Source of the DNA: Planctomycetaceae bacterium
GTDB taxonomy: Bacteria; Planctomycetota; Planctomycetia; Pirellulales; Thermoguttaceae
Length of the DNA: 5,683 nucleotides
Assembly (NCBI GenBank): GCA_031266315.1
Contig: JAISBG010000160.1
Coordinates: 1-5,683, forward strand
Direction of reading: 5' to 3'
The notes under the pieces were generated by a model that did no database searches, was not told the origin of the DNA, and saw only the letters and a list, made by a program, of their open reading frames with translations. Each line of letters opens with the position of its first letter. Within the stretch, counting starts at the first letter, position 1. Both the position numbers and the translations under genes were made by a program. This document shows, one piece after another, positions 1 through 5,326 of the stretch.

Positions 1-22
1 GGAATATTATAAAGGTATCATT

Positions 23-136
23 ATGAAAGTCAGAGCAAGTGTTCGTCGAATTTGTGAAAATTGTAAAGTGGTAAAACGTCGGGGACGGGTTTATATTATC
101 TGCGTTAATCCCCGCCACAAACAACGTCAGGGTTAA
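23..136 (+). CDS. rpmJ: 50S ribosomal protein L36 (zinc-binding form)
   Basis: Translates to a complete 37-residue protein starting [15 protein letters not shown] and ending in RHKQRQG, the normal length and sequence pattern of bacterial L36, a small basic protein of the large subunit. The four zinc ligands of the cysteine-containing form are present: C11, C14, C27 and H32 (C-x2-C-x12-C-x4-H). An AAAGG ribosome-binding site lies at 11-15, seven bases before the ATG. It is the first gene in the window and precedes rpsM by 46 bases, the usual order at the junction of the spc and alpha operons. Only 22 bases upstream are visible, so whether infA, map or secY precede it cannot be seen. Identification is secure. 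Confidence 0.96.
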   Translation: MKVRASVRRICENCKVVKRRGRVYIICVNPRHKQRQG

Positions 137-182
137 TTTGTTTTTTACAAACATTTACATATAATTTTGGGGAGATCATTCA

Positions 183-566
183 ATGCCGCGTCTTTTGGGT
201 GTGGATATTCCGAGTAATCGACATATTGTTATTTCGTTGACTTATCTTTATGGCGTAGGTCCGGCAACAGCACGGGAACTGTGCCGGAAAGCAGGAGTTA
301 CGCCGACATTGCGGGCTAAAGATTTAGGTGAAAATGACCTTGCCAAATTAGCCTCGTTACTTGATAACGATTATACCGTCGAAGGACAATTACGCCGTCA
401 GGTTAATCAGAATATCACCCGTCTCCGTGAAATCGGTTGTTATCGTGGGATTCGTCATCGTAAAGGTTTGCCGGTTCGCGGTCAACGTACCCGAACAAAC
501 GCCCGAACACGTAAAGGTCCTAAGAAAACAGTTGCCGGAAAAAAGGGAGTCAAGGATTTGCGGTAA
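183..566 (+). CDS. rpsM: 30S ribosomal protein S13
   Basis: A 127-residue S13, a protein of the head of the small subunit that contacts the P-site tRNA and the intersubunit bridges. The N-terminus ([10 protein letters not shown]) matches the family start, with LL where most bacteria have IA. The helix-turn-helix-like YGVGPATA lies at residues 23-30, and the conserved basic [20 protein letters not shown] block begins at residue 91, followed by the basic C-terminal tail that reaches toward tRNA. The length is ordinary for the family. The start is supported by a strong GGGGAG Shine-Dalgarno at 169-174 with an 8-base spacer. It is followed by a 102-base spacer containing a perfect inverted repeat. 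I see no abnormality in the protein. Confidence 0.97.
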   Translation: MPRLLGVDIPSNRHIVISLTYLYGVGPATARELCRKAGVTPTLRAKDLGENDLAKLASLLDNDYTVEGQLRRQVNQNITRLREIGCYRGIRHRKGLPVRGQRTRTNARTRKGPKKTVAGKKGVKDLR

Positions 567-576
567 TTGTCGAATG

Positions 577-608
577 GTTGTCAACAAGTTTTACTGCCTG
601 TTGACAAC
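577..608. repeat. Perfect 10-bp inverted repeat after rpsM; also two GTTGWCAAC elements
   Basis: Arms GTTGTCAACA (577-586) and TGTTGACAAC (599-608) are exact reverse complements around a 12-base loop, starting 10 bases after the rpsM stop. Each arm also contains a 9-base palindrome, GTTG-T-CAAC at 577-585 and GTTG-A-CAAC at 600-608, with centres 23 bases apart. The same bases can therefore be read as an RNA hairpin or as two DNA operator-like sites. No T-tract follows, so it is not a classical intrinsic terminator. The structure is directly visible; its function is unknown. Confidence 0.6.
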
Positions 609-630
609 TGGAGAAATTATTTAATTTAAG
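601..630 (+). promoter_or_regulatory. Weak candidate sigma70-type promoter ahead of rpsK
   Basis: A perfect TTGACA hexamer lies at 601-606, inside the right arm of the inverted repeat, and TTTAAG (4 of 6 matches to TATAAT) lies at 625-630 after an 18-base spacer. A transcript would start about 30 bases before rpsK. The -10 is mediocre and the spacing is slightly long. The TTGACA may simply be a by-product of the palindrome, so this is only a candidate. Confidence 0.2.
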
Positions 631-668
631 GAATCACTAAAACAGTTAACAGAAACTCAGCAATTAAA

Positions 669-1052
669 ATGGCAAAAGTAGTTAAGAAACGAAAAGTCAA
701 AAGAATCGTTGCGGCAGGAATTGCCCACATTAAAGCGACTTTTAATAATACTACCGTAACAATTACCGATTCCAAAGGAGATGCCCTTTGTTGGTCAACA
801 GCCGGTACCTGTAACTTTAAAGGAAGCCGGAAAAGTACACCGTTTGCCGGTCAAATGGCAGCACAGCAAGCGGCAGAAAAGGCAATGAAATTTGGGATGA
901 AAGAAATTGAAGTTAAAGTCAATGGACCGGGAAGTGGTCGTGAAAGTGCTATTACGGCTTTGCAACAGGCAGGTTTGACGGTTAAATCCATTGAAGACGT
1001 TACACCGTTGCCGCATAATGGTTGCCGTCCCAAAAAACGGCGGCGCGTTTAA
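669..1052 (+). CDS. rpsK: 30S ribosomal protein S11
   Basis: A 127-residue S11, a platform protein of the small subunit that contacts 16S rRNA near the E-site mRNA exit. Family landmarks appear in order: a basic N-terminal tail, [10 protein letters not shown] at residues 25-34, the [19 protein letters not shown] segment from residue 52, [11 protein letters not shown] starting at residue 85, and the C-terminal [18 protein letters not shown]. The HNG near the end corresponds to the site where E. coli S11 is known to form isoaspartate. The start codon fits the family N-terminus, but no Shine-Dalgarno sits at normal distance; the nearest AAGG is about 40 bases upstream. That contrasts with rpsM and rpoA. 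It is followed by a 76-base AT-rich spacer before rpsD. Confidence 0.97.
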   Translation: MAKVVKKRKVKRIVAAGIAHIKATFNNTTVTITDSKGDALCWSTAGTCNFKGSRKSTPFAGQMAAQQAAEKAMKFGMKEIEVKVNGPGSGRESAITALQQAGLTVKSIEDVTPLPHNGCRPKKRRRV

Positions 1053-1128
1053 TTTTGTTTCTGTTCAGAATATTAATTTTTAAGAGTATCAATATTTTAC
1101 TTAGTTTGTTTCAATAGAAATCAATTTT

Positions 1129-1755
1129 ATGGCACGTAATACTGAAGCAGTTTGCCGAAAATGCCGGCGCGAAGGTTTCAAACTTAATTTGAAAGGAAGT
1201 CGTTGCGATACCGATAAATGCGCGTTCAACCGGCGTTCCAATGCGCCCGGAATGCACGGAGCGCGGAAAGGAAAGTTGACGGACTACGGCGTTCATCTTC
1301 GTGAAAAGCAAAAGGTAAAGAATTATTACGGTGTCCTTGAAAAGCAATTCCGTAAATATTTCGGAATGGCTGAACGGATGAAAGGGAATACGGGAAAAGT
1401 TTTGATGGGACTTCTCGAACGCCGTTTGGATAATATTGTTTATCGGCTTGGTTTCGGAGCGTCTCGTTCTCAAGCGCGTCAATGGGTTTCGCATGGTCAT
1501 ATTCAAGTGAATGGTCGGCGGGTTGATATCCCAAGTTATTTAGTGCGCATGGGAGATGTGATTACAATACGTAATCGTCCTAAAAGTGCAAAAGCGATTA
1601 AAACGGTCATTGAAGAGGGTTTACGTGACGTTCCTGAATTTCTTTATCGGGACAACGCCGATATTCCTAAAGGAGTTGTAATGCGACTTCCTACGTCAGA
1701 AGATGTTACGTTACCGGTAGATTCGGCTTTGATCGTCGAACTTTGTTCCAAATAA
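1129..1755 (+). CDS. rpsD: 30S ribosomal protein S4 (zinc-binding form)
   Basis: A 208-residue S4, a primary 16S rRNA-binding protein that nucleates assembly of the 30S body. The N-terminus carries four cysteines, C9, C12, C26 and C31, in the pattern of the zinc-binding S4 type that E. coli lacks. The YGVLEKQFRKYF segment is at 67-78. The C-terminal S4 RNA-binding domain begins around ERRLDNIVYRLGFG (97-110) and runs through SHGHIQVNGRRVDIPSYLVRMGD to about residue 148. In E. coli S4 also represses translation of the alpha operon by binding a pseudoknot near the rpsM start; I could not recognise such a structure here. No Shine-Dalgarno precedes the ATG, as with rpsK. An inverted repeat begins inside its stop codon. 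Confidence 0.97.
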   Translation: MARNTEAVCRKCRREGFKLNLKGSRCDTDKCAFNRRSNAPGMHGARKGKLTDYGVHLREKQKVKNYYGVLEKQFRKYFGMAERMKGNTGKVLMGLLERRLDNIVYRLGFGASRSQARQWVSHGHIQVNGRRVDIPSYLVRMGDVITIRNRPKSAKAIKTVIEEGLRDVPEFLYRDNADIPKGVVMRLPTSEDVTLPVDSALIVELCSK

Positions 1756-1779
1756 TCAGTAAATCATTGTTTACTGATT
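1754..1779. repeat. Perfect 10-bp inverted repeat overlapping the rpsD stop codon
   Basis: AATCAGTAAA (1754-1763) and TTTACTGATT (1770-1779) are exact reverse complements with a 6-base loop (TCATTG). The first two bases of the left arm are the last two bases of the rpsD TAA. CCCCC rather than a T-run follows, so it lacks an intrinsic-terminator tail. It could be a 3'-end stabiliser or processing site at the rpsD/rpoA boundary. The repeat is directly visible; its role is inference. Confidence 0.6.
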
Positions 1780-1825
1780 TCCCCCAGTTATAGATTATTT
1801 CAGCGTATTTTTCGGAGGTTTCTCT

Positions 1826-2905
1826 ATGCGTATTCGATGGCGAGGTTTGGAACTCCCCAGCAAAGTAACATGTGATCCAGACTCCTTGACGGAGACTTAT
1901 GGAAAATTTGTTGCTGAACCGTTTGAACGCGGTTTTGGTCACACGGTTGGCAATAGTTTGCGCCGTGTTTTACTTTCCAGCCTCGAAGGAAGTGCCGTAA
2001 CACGAATCAAAATTAAAAACGCCCTTCACGAATTTATGTCGCTGAAAGGTGTTTATGAAGATGTTACGGAAATCGTTTTGAATGTCAAAGCACTTGTTGT
2101 TAAATCTTACGATGACAAGCCGAAAGTCCTTCGGATTTCCAAAAAAACAAAAGGACCTGTTACCAGTGATGATATTCAAAGGGACGACACGGTTGATGTC
2201 ATCAGCAGAGGTCATCATATTGCCACGCTTACCGATGATGTTCCGTTTGAAATGGAAATGGTTGTCGAAAACAGTCGCGGCTATGTTCCGGCTACTGAAC
2301 AATTGGCTCATAGCAGGGATAAAGGAGACGATATTGGTTTTATTCCGCTTGATGCGGCATTCAGTCCAGTTGTCCGAGTCCAATACAATGTTGAAGAAAC
2401 CCGTGTCGGTCAGAAAACAAATTATGACCGATTGACGATGCAAATTTGGACTGACGGCTCAATTAGTCCTGAACTTGCACTCGTTGAAGGAGCCAAAATT
2501 TTCCGAAAACATTTGAACCCGTTCTTACAATATGATCGGCTCGAAATGGGAGTTTTTGCCAAAGTGAAAACGATTGGATCAATGGGCATTGATCCGGGTT
2601 TGGAAGAAAAATTGAAAATGCCGCTTTCCCAATTGGAACTTTCTGTTCGGGCAATGAATTGTCTGGAAACGGAAAGGATTAATATTATTCGTGATTTGGT
2701 CGTACGGACGGAAGAATCGCTTTTAGACATGCGGAATTTTGGAGAAACCACGTTGACCGAAGTAAAAGAAAAATTACGTAAATTTGATCTCCAACTTGGT
2801 ATGAGGATTCCTTCGCAAATATTGAATGCGACGGCGCCTCAGGCTACCACTGTTGCCGCTACCGCTTCTCAAACGACAACGGTTACACCTCCTCCTGCCA
2901 CTTAA
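1826..2905 (+). CDS. rpoA: DNA-directed RNA polymerase subunit alpha
   Basis: A 359-residue alpha subunit, whose dimer is the assembly platform for beta and beta' and whose C-terminal domain binds UP elements and activators. The N-terminal domain has the signature GFGHTVGNSLRRVLLSSLEG at residues 36-55. The linker leads to a complete C-terminal domain at about 265-326 (ELSVRAMNCLETERINIIRD, RTEESLLDMRNFGETTLTE). R275, N278 and C279 align with E. coli R265, N268 and C269 of the DNA-contact region, while E. coli K297, K298 and S299 correspond to E307, T308 and T309. After RIPSQ a tail of about 28 residues rich in Ala, Thr and Pro extends to the end; E. coli alpha is 329 residues. The start is fixed by a GGAGG Shine-Dalgarno at 1814-1818, seven bases upstream. 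It lies between rpsD and rplQ as in most bacteria. Confidence 0.97.
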   Translation: MRIRWRGLELPSKVTCDPDSLTETYGKFVAEPFERGFGHTVGNSLRRVLLSSLEGSAVTRIKIKNALHEFMSLKGVYEDVTEIVLNVKALVVKSYDDKPKVLRISKKTKGPVTSDDIQRDDTVDVISRGHHIATLTDDVPFEMEMVVENSRGYVPATEQLAHSRDKGDDIGFIPLDAAFSPVVRVQYNVEETRVGQKTNYDRLTMQIWTDGSISPELALVEGAKIFRKHLNPFLQYDRLEMGVFAKVKTIGSMGIDPGLEEKLKMPLSQLELSVRAMNCLETERINIIRDLVVRTEESLLDMRNFGETTLTEVKEKLRKFDLQLGMRIPSQILNATAPQATTVAATASQTTTVTPPPAT

Positions 2906-2925
2906 TTCGTTAATTAAATTATAAA

Positions 2926-2968
2926 CGGTAACGGTTTTAGTGTGTGATATTTCTAAAACCGGTTTCCG
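2926..2968. repeat. Imperfect inverted repeat between rpoA and rplQ
   Basis: CGGTTTTAG (2932-2940) and CTAAAACCG (2953-2961) form an exact 9-bp stem with a 12-base loop. The pairing can extend outward to CGG (2926-2928) with CCG (2966-2968) if small internal mismatches or a bulge are allowed. It sits in the 112-base rpoA-rplQ spacer with no T-tract after it, so termination is uncertain. It could tune rplQ expression relative to rpoA or mark a processing site. Confidence 0.5.
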
Positions 2969-3017
2969 ATAAACTAATACTGATACAATTGTCAAATCCA
3001 TAGAAGACGGTGATTTC

Positions 3018-3578
3018 ATGCGACATTTGAATAAAGGACGTAAACTTGGTCGAAACCCGAATCATCAGCGGGCATTGCTCAAAAACTTGATTGTTTCGAT
3101 CTTGATGACAGAACGCGACGCGACCGGCGAAGAGAACGCTCCGAAAACGCCGGGGCGGATTATTACAACATTGCCGAAAGCAAAAGAAGTTCGTCCGCTT
3201 CTCGAAAAATGTATTACGATTGCTAAAAAGGCTCAAGCACATATTAATGAAGCCGCCCGTTTGGAAATTCAGGCAGAACGTGGTTCTGAGGAATGGAAAA
3301 AATGGCGCAACAGCGATGTTTGGCAAGACTGGAATAAAACGATCGCTCCTGCATTGGCAGCGCGTCGTCGGGTACTTCAACTTATTGGTAACAAGGAAGC
3401 GGTAAAAATTTTGTTTGAAGTGGTTGCACCGCGATATATCAACCGGAATGGCGGTTACACAAGAATTTTGAAATTATTTAAACCGCGACTGGGTGATGCA
3501 GGAAAGCAGGCGATTCTTGAATTTGTCGGTAAAAACGACCGTGTTAAGGCCCGATCGCAACGGCCCAAAGTAGAATAG
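3018..3578 (+). CDS. rplQ: 50S ribosomal protein L17, long form with insertions
   Basis: L17 lies near the peptide exit tunnel of the large subunit. The start MRHLNKGRKLGRNPNHQRALLKN and the blocks TTLPKAKEVRPLLEK and GGYTRILKLFKPRLGDA identify the family clearly. The protein is 186 residues, against 127 in E. coli. The extra length is in two places: about 14 residues around 33-46 (ERDATGEENAPKTPGR) before the conserved TLPKAKE, and about 40 residues around 72-112 between CITIAKKA and RRRVLQLIGNKEA. The second contains four tryptophans, W93, W96, W102 and W105, in a charged segment. I associate this insertion with planctomycete L17; that is recollection, not a search. The ribosome-binding site is weak. 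A short inverted repeat overlaps the stop codon. Confidence 0.96.
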   Translation: MRHLNKGRKLGRNPNHQRALLKNLIVSILMTERDATGEENAPKTPGRIITTLPKAKEVRPLLEKCITIAKKAQAHINEAARLEIQAERGSEEWKKWRNSDVWQDWNKTIAPALAARRRVLQLIGNKEAVKILFEVVAPRYINRNGGYTRILKLFKPRLGDAGKQAILEFVGKNDRVKARSQRPKVE

Positions 3579-3597
3579 CCGACTCAAATATTCGGCT
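3577..3597. repeat. Short inverted repeat overlapping the rplQ stop codon
   Basis: AGCCGA (3577-3582) and TCGGCT (3592-3597) pair perfectly with a 9-base loop. The left arm starts within the rplQ TAG codon and the right arm ends 9 bases before the next gene's ATG. There is no T-tract. It is too short to be convincing as a terminator and could equally form a small structure around the next gene's ribosome-binding site. Confidence 0.35.
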
Positions 3598-3606
3598 GAA
3601 CGTAGG

Positions 3607-4200
3607 ATGGCTACGAAATCAAAACGTCGGTCGTTCGATTATACGGCAGCAATTGCTCAGGTTTGTGAAGATATTTGTTTTCGCGTACCGGCGTTGTGTC
3701 ATATTGACATGTCGCGAGTTGCTATTAGTTTCGCACAAACGAAACATAGTGCCCCGTTCGGCATTTTTGCGACAACAACGCCATTGCGGTTCAAAAGCGG
3801 CGAACTTTTCATGCAAAGTCAGGGGAAATCTTGGACATTGCAGCGTTGTTACAGGGCTGACGGCGTAGAATACCTTTATATTCTTTATTTTTACGTTCCG
3901 CGATTTATTGAACTAAAATTGTCTCAAAAACTTGAAACAATTGTTCATGAATTGTATCATATCAATCCCGATTTCAATGGTGATTTACGGCGATTCAAGG
4001 GACGTTGTTTTGCGCACGGTTCTTCACAGAAAAAGTATGATCAGACGGTTCGGGATTTTGTGGATCATTGGCTGAAGCAAAATCCGCCGCCCAAAATCTG
4101 GAACTTTTTGCAATACAATTATAAAAAACTGCTTGAAGAATTTGGAGGGTTGCACGGAACACGTATTCCGGCACCGAAAATCATTCCGGTCGAAAAGTAA
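3607..4200 (+). CDS. Putative zinc metallopeptidase-like protein (HELYH motif)
   Basis: A 197-residue protein with an HExxH zinc-binding motif, H114-E-L-Y-H118, in the context ETIVHELYHINPDFNGDLRRF. This is followed by a conserved-looking GRCFAHGSSQKKYD stretch, in which H137 is a candidate third ligand. There is no signal peptide or membrane segment, so it is probably cytoplasmic. The N-terminus is basic; the middle (YLYILYFYVPRFIELKLSQK) looks like a buried strand-helix leading into the motif. It resembles uncharacterised 'putative metallopeptidase' proteins I recall from planctomycetes; substrate and activity are unknown. It starts 28 bases after rplQ on the same strand, so co-transcription is likely. 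The ATG is the only upstream start before an in-frame stop at 3571. An AGG directly abuts it, too close for a normal ribosome-binding site, so initiation may rely on coupling to rplQ. Confidence 0.85.
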   Translation: MATKSKRRSFDYTAAIAQVCEDICFRVPALCHIDMSRVAISFAQTKHSAPFGIFATTTPLRFKSGELFMQSQGKSWTLQRCYRADGVEYLYILYFYVPRFIELKLSQKLETIVHELYHINPDFNGDLRRFKGRCFAHGSSQKKYDQTVRDFVDHWLKQNPPPKIWNFLQYNYKKLLEEFGGLHGTRIPAPKIIPVEK

Positions 4201-4210
4201 ATAAAAGTAA

Positions 4211-4234
4211 GGCAATCTGAATAGAGCGATTGTT
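4211..4234. terminator. Weak hairpin in the convergent gap
   Basis: CAATC (4213-4217) pairs with GATTG (4228-4232), extendable by two G-T wobbles (4211-4212 with 4233-4234), around a 10-base loop. It lies in the 37-base gap between the converging ends of the metallopeptidase-like and TPR genes, where terminators for both are expected. The stem is short and GC-poor with no clear T-tract, so the call is tentative. Confidence 0.2.
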
Positions 4235-4237
4235 TGA

Positions 4238-5128
4238 TTAGTGAAGCCGCCAATCGTTAAAATTGATTTCGCCATTGAATATACTATTTTGAAAATATTG
4301 CGGACGTTCCTCAAGAGAAGACGTTCCGACCCATTTTTTGGCGCAATCCATATCAAGGGAAGGAACTACTGAACGAGTTGCCATCGCTTCCGTAAATTCC
4401 GAAGAAGAAAGAATCGGTTCAAAATCAGAACATTTTTCCGCTTCTTTTTTGATTAGCGGCAAAATATTGGGCGGAGTCAATTCAAAACAACGTTTTAACG
4501 ACTTAACCGCCGAAGCGTACTGTGATGTCATTGATTGAACCCGAGCCAGCCGAAACAGTGATTCAGGAGAATTTAATTTTTCAAGCGGAATCGACCTAAC
4601 AATTTTTCGGGCATGTTCCTTTTCTCCAGCCTGATAATAAATACGTGCTTTTTCAATTTGCAACGGAGTAATTTGTTCGGGTTGTTTTTGTGAGAGAGTG
4701 AAATCCAGTGCTTCCTGATATTGTTCCGCCATTAAAAAAGCGTCAATAACATCAATAGCACGGGAAATAGTTCCGACACGGCGGTGAATTTCCAAAACAA
4801 GATCAAGATGTTCTGAAACAACATGATATTTAATGTAATAACGTCGCAAACGTTCTGCTCCGATACTCCATTGAACCGCGTTTTTTTCCGCAGGAAGTTC
4901 AAGGCGAAGTTTGATAATTTGCCGAAGAGCGTTAAACTCCCTTTGGAGTTCAATATTATTCGGTTCAACCCGAATGGCTTTTTGAAAAAAAAGAACTGAT
5001 TCTTCCAATTGACCGGCTTGAATCAGTTGTAATCCGCGATGATAATCTGTTCCTTCATCGCAAACAGAAATATTAACTGTAAAGATACATGCCAGTATCA
5101 CTAAATAAATTAATGAATAACGAAACAT
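4238..5128 (-). CDS. Secreted or membrane-anchored TPR repeat protein
   Basis: A 296-residue protein. Residues 1-23 form a signal-peptide-like segment (MFRYSLIYLVILACIFTVNISVC) followed by the polar DEGTDYH, which suggests export. C14 lies in the middle of the hydrophobic stretch and ILAC is a poor lipobox, so a lipoprotein is less likely than cleavage near C23 or an uncleaved anchor. A clear TPR occupies about 27-62 (RGLQLIQAGQLEESVLFFQK, then AIRVEPNN). Further TPR-like helical pairs lie at about 128-158, 157-190 and 191-224 (LFRLARVQSMTSQYASAVKS). The C-terminal 70 residues are not repeat-like. TPRs mediate protein-protein contacts; no partner is evident. I chose the ATG at 5128 over the in-frame TTG at 5137, because an AGG at 5138-5140 abuts the TTG but lies nine bases before the ATG. 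It converges on the ribosomal cluster and is not part of it. Confidence 0.82.
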   Translation of the reverse strand: MFRYSLIYLVILACIFTVNISVCDEGTDYHRGLQLIQAGQLEESVLFFQKAIRVEPNNIELQREFNALRQIIKLRLELPAEKNAVQWSIGAERLRRYYIKYHVVSEHLDLVLEIHRRVGTISRAIDVIDAFLMAEQYQEALDFTLSQKQPEQITPLQIEKARIYYQAGEKEHARKIVRSIPLEKLNSPESLFRLARVQSMTSQYASAVKSLKRCFELTPPNILPLIKKEAEKCSDFEPILSSSEFTEAMATRSVVPSLDMDCAKKWVGTSSLEERPQYFQNSIFNGEINFNDWRLH

Positions 5129-5326
5129 TGTTCGCAACCTGTATCAAAAAACGGATGTGGTTACCGTTTGGTTCGAATTTCAACGTTTCCTACTGTTCAA
5201 CTCAGGAACAAAATTCAAAAACAAACGGAATAAATATAATCAAATAACATGTTGATGTTGATAAAAATAAAAATTCTGTCGATTTGCGAATTAACGTATC
5301 TTAGGGGTATCAATATTCAAAACGAA
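5129..5326. other. AT-rich spacer without a recognisable gene
   Basis: This 198-base stretch separates the TPR gene from the pilin-like fragment, both on the - strand, and should hold the TPR gene's promoter. I found no strong -35/-10 pair on the - strand, no convincing terminator for the upstream fragment and no RNA gene. No reading frame here continues the DUF1559-like homology. Confidence 0.5.

Noticed and set aside
160..165. Perfect TATAAT in the rpmJ-rpsM spacer
   Set aside because: There is no acceptable -35 at 16-18 bases (TTTGTT or TTGTTT only), and a start about 7 bases downstream would cut into the rpsM Shine-Dalgarno at 169-174. It is probably chance in AT-rich sequence.
137..182. 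S4-type autoregulatory pseudoknot before rpsM
   Set aside because: Only a 5-bp stem (TTTGT/ACAAA, 137-151) is visible. The spacer is 46 bases and shows no nested pairings like the E. coli alpha leader.
1756..1825. Internal promoter for rpoA (TTTACT and TATAGA)
   Set aside because: The spacing between the boxes is 13 bases, too short for a sigma70-type promoter, and TTTACT is part of the inverted repeat.
1111..2443. Long open frames opposite rpsD (1111-1506) and rpoA (1970-2443) on the - strand
   Set aside because: They lie entirely or almost entirely over well-identified genes, show no recognisable domains and have compositions typical of antisense shadows.
5085..5095. Lipobox (ILAC) in the TPR protein
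   Set aside because: The cysteine is in the middle of the hydrophobic segment, which continues for several more residues, and Leu at -2 is atypical. A lipoprotein call is not supported.
5129..5137. Upstream TTG start for the TPR gene at 5137
   Set aside because: It adds only MRT before the ATG at 5128, and the AGG directly abuts the TTG, leaving no spacer. The ATG has a nine-base spacer to the same AGG.
5214..5240. TTCAAA plus TATAAT on the + strand in the right spacer
   Set aside because: The spacing is 15 bases, the -35 is poor and no + strand gene lies downstream. It is likely chance.
1086..5317. GTATCAATATT occurring at 1086-1096 and 5307-5317
   Set aside because: An 11-base AT-rich match in unrelated contexts, with no extension or symmetry; compatible with chance.
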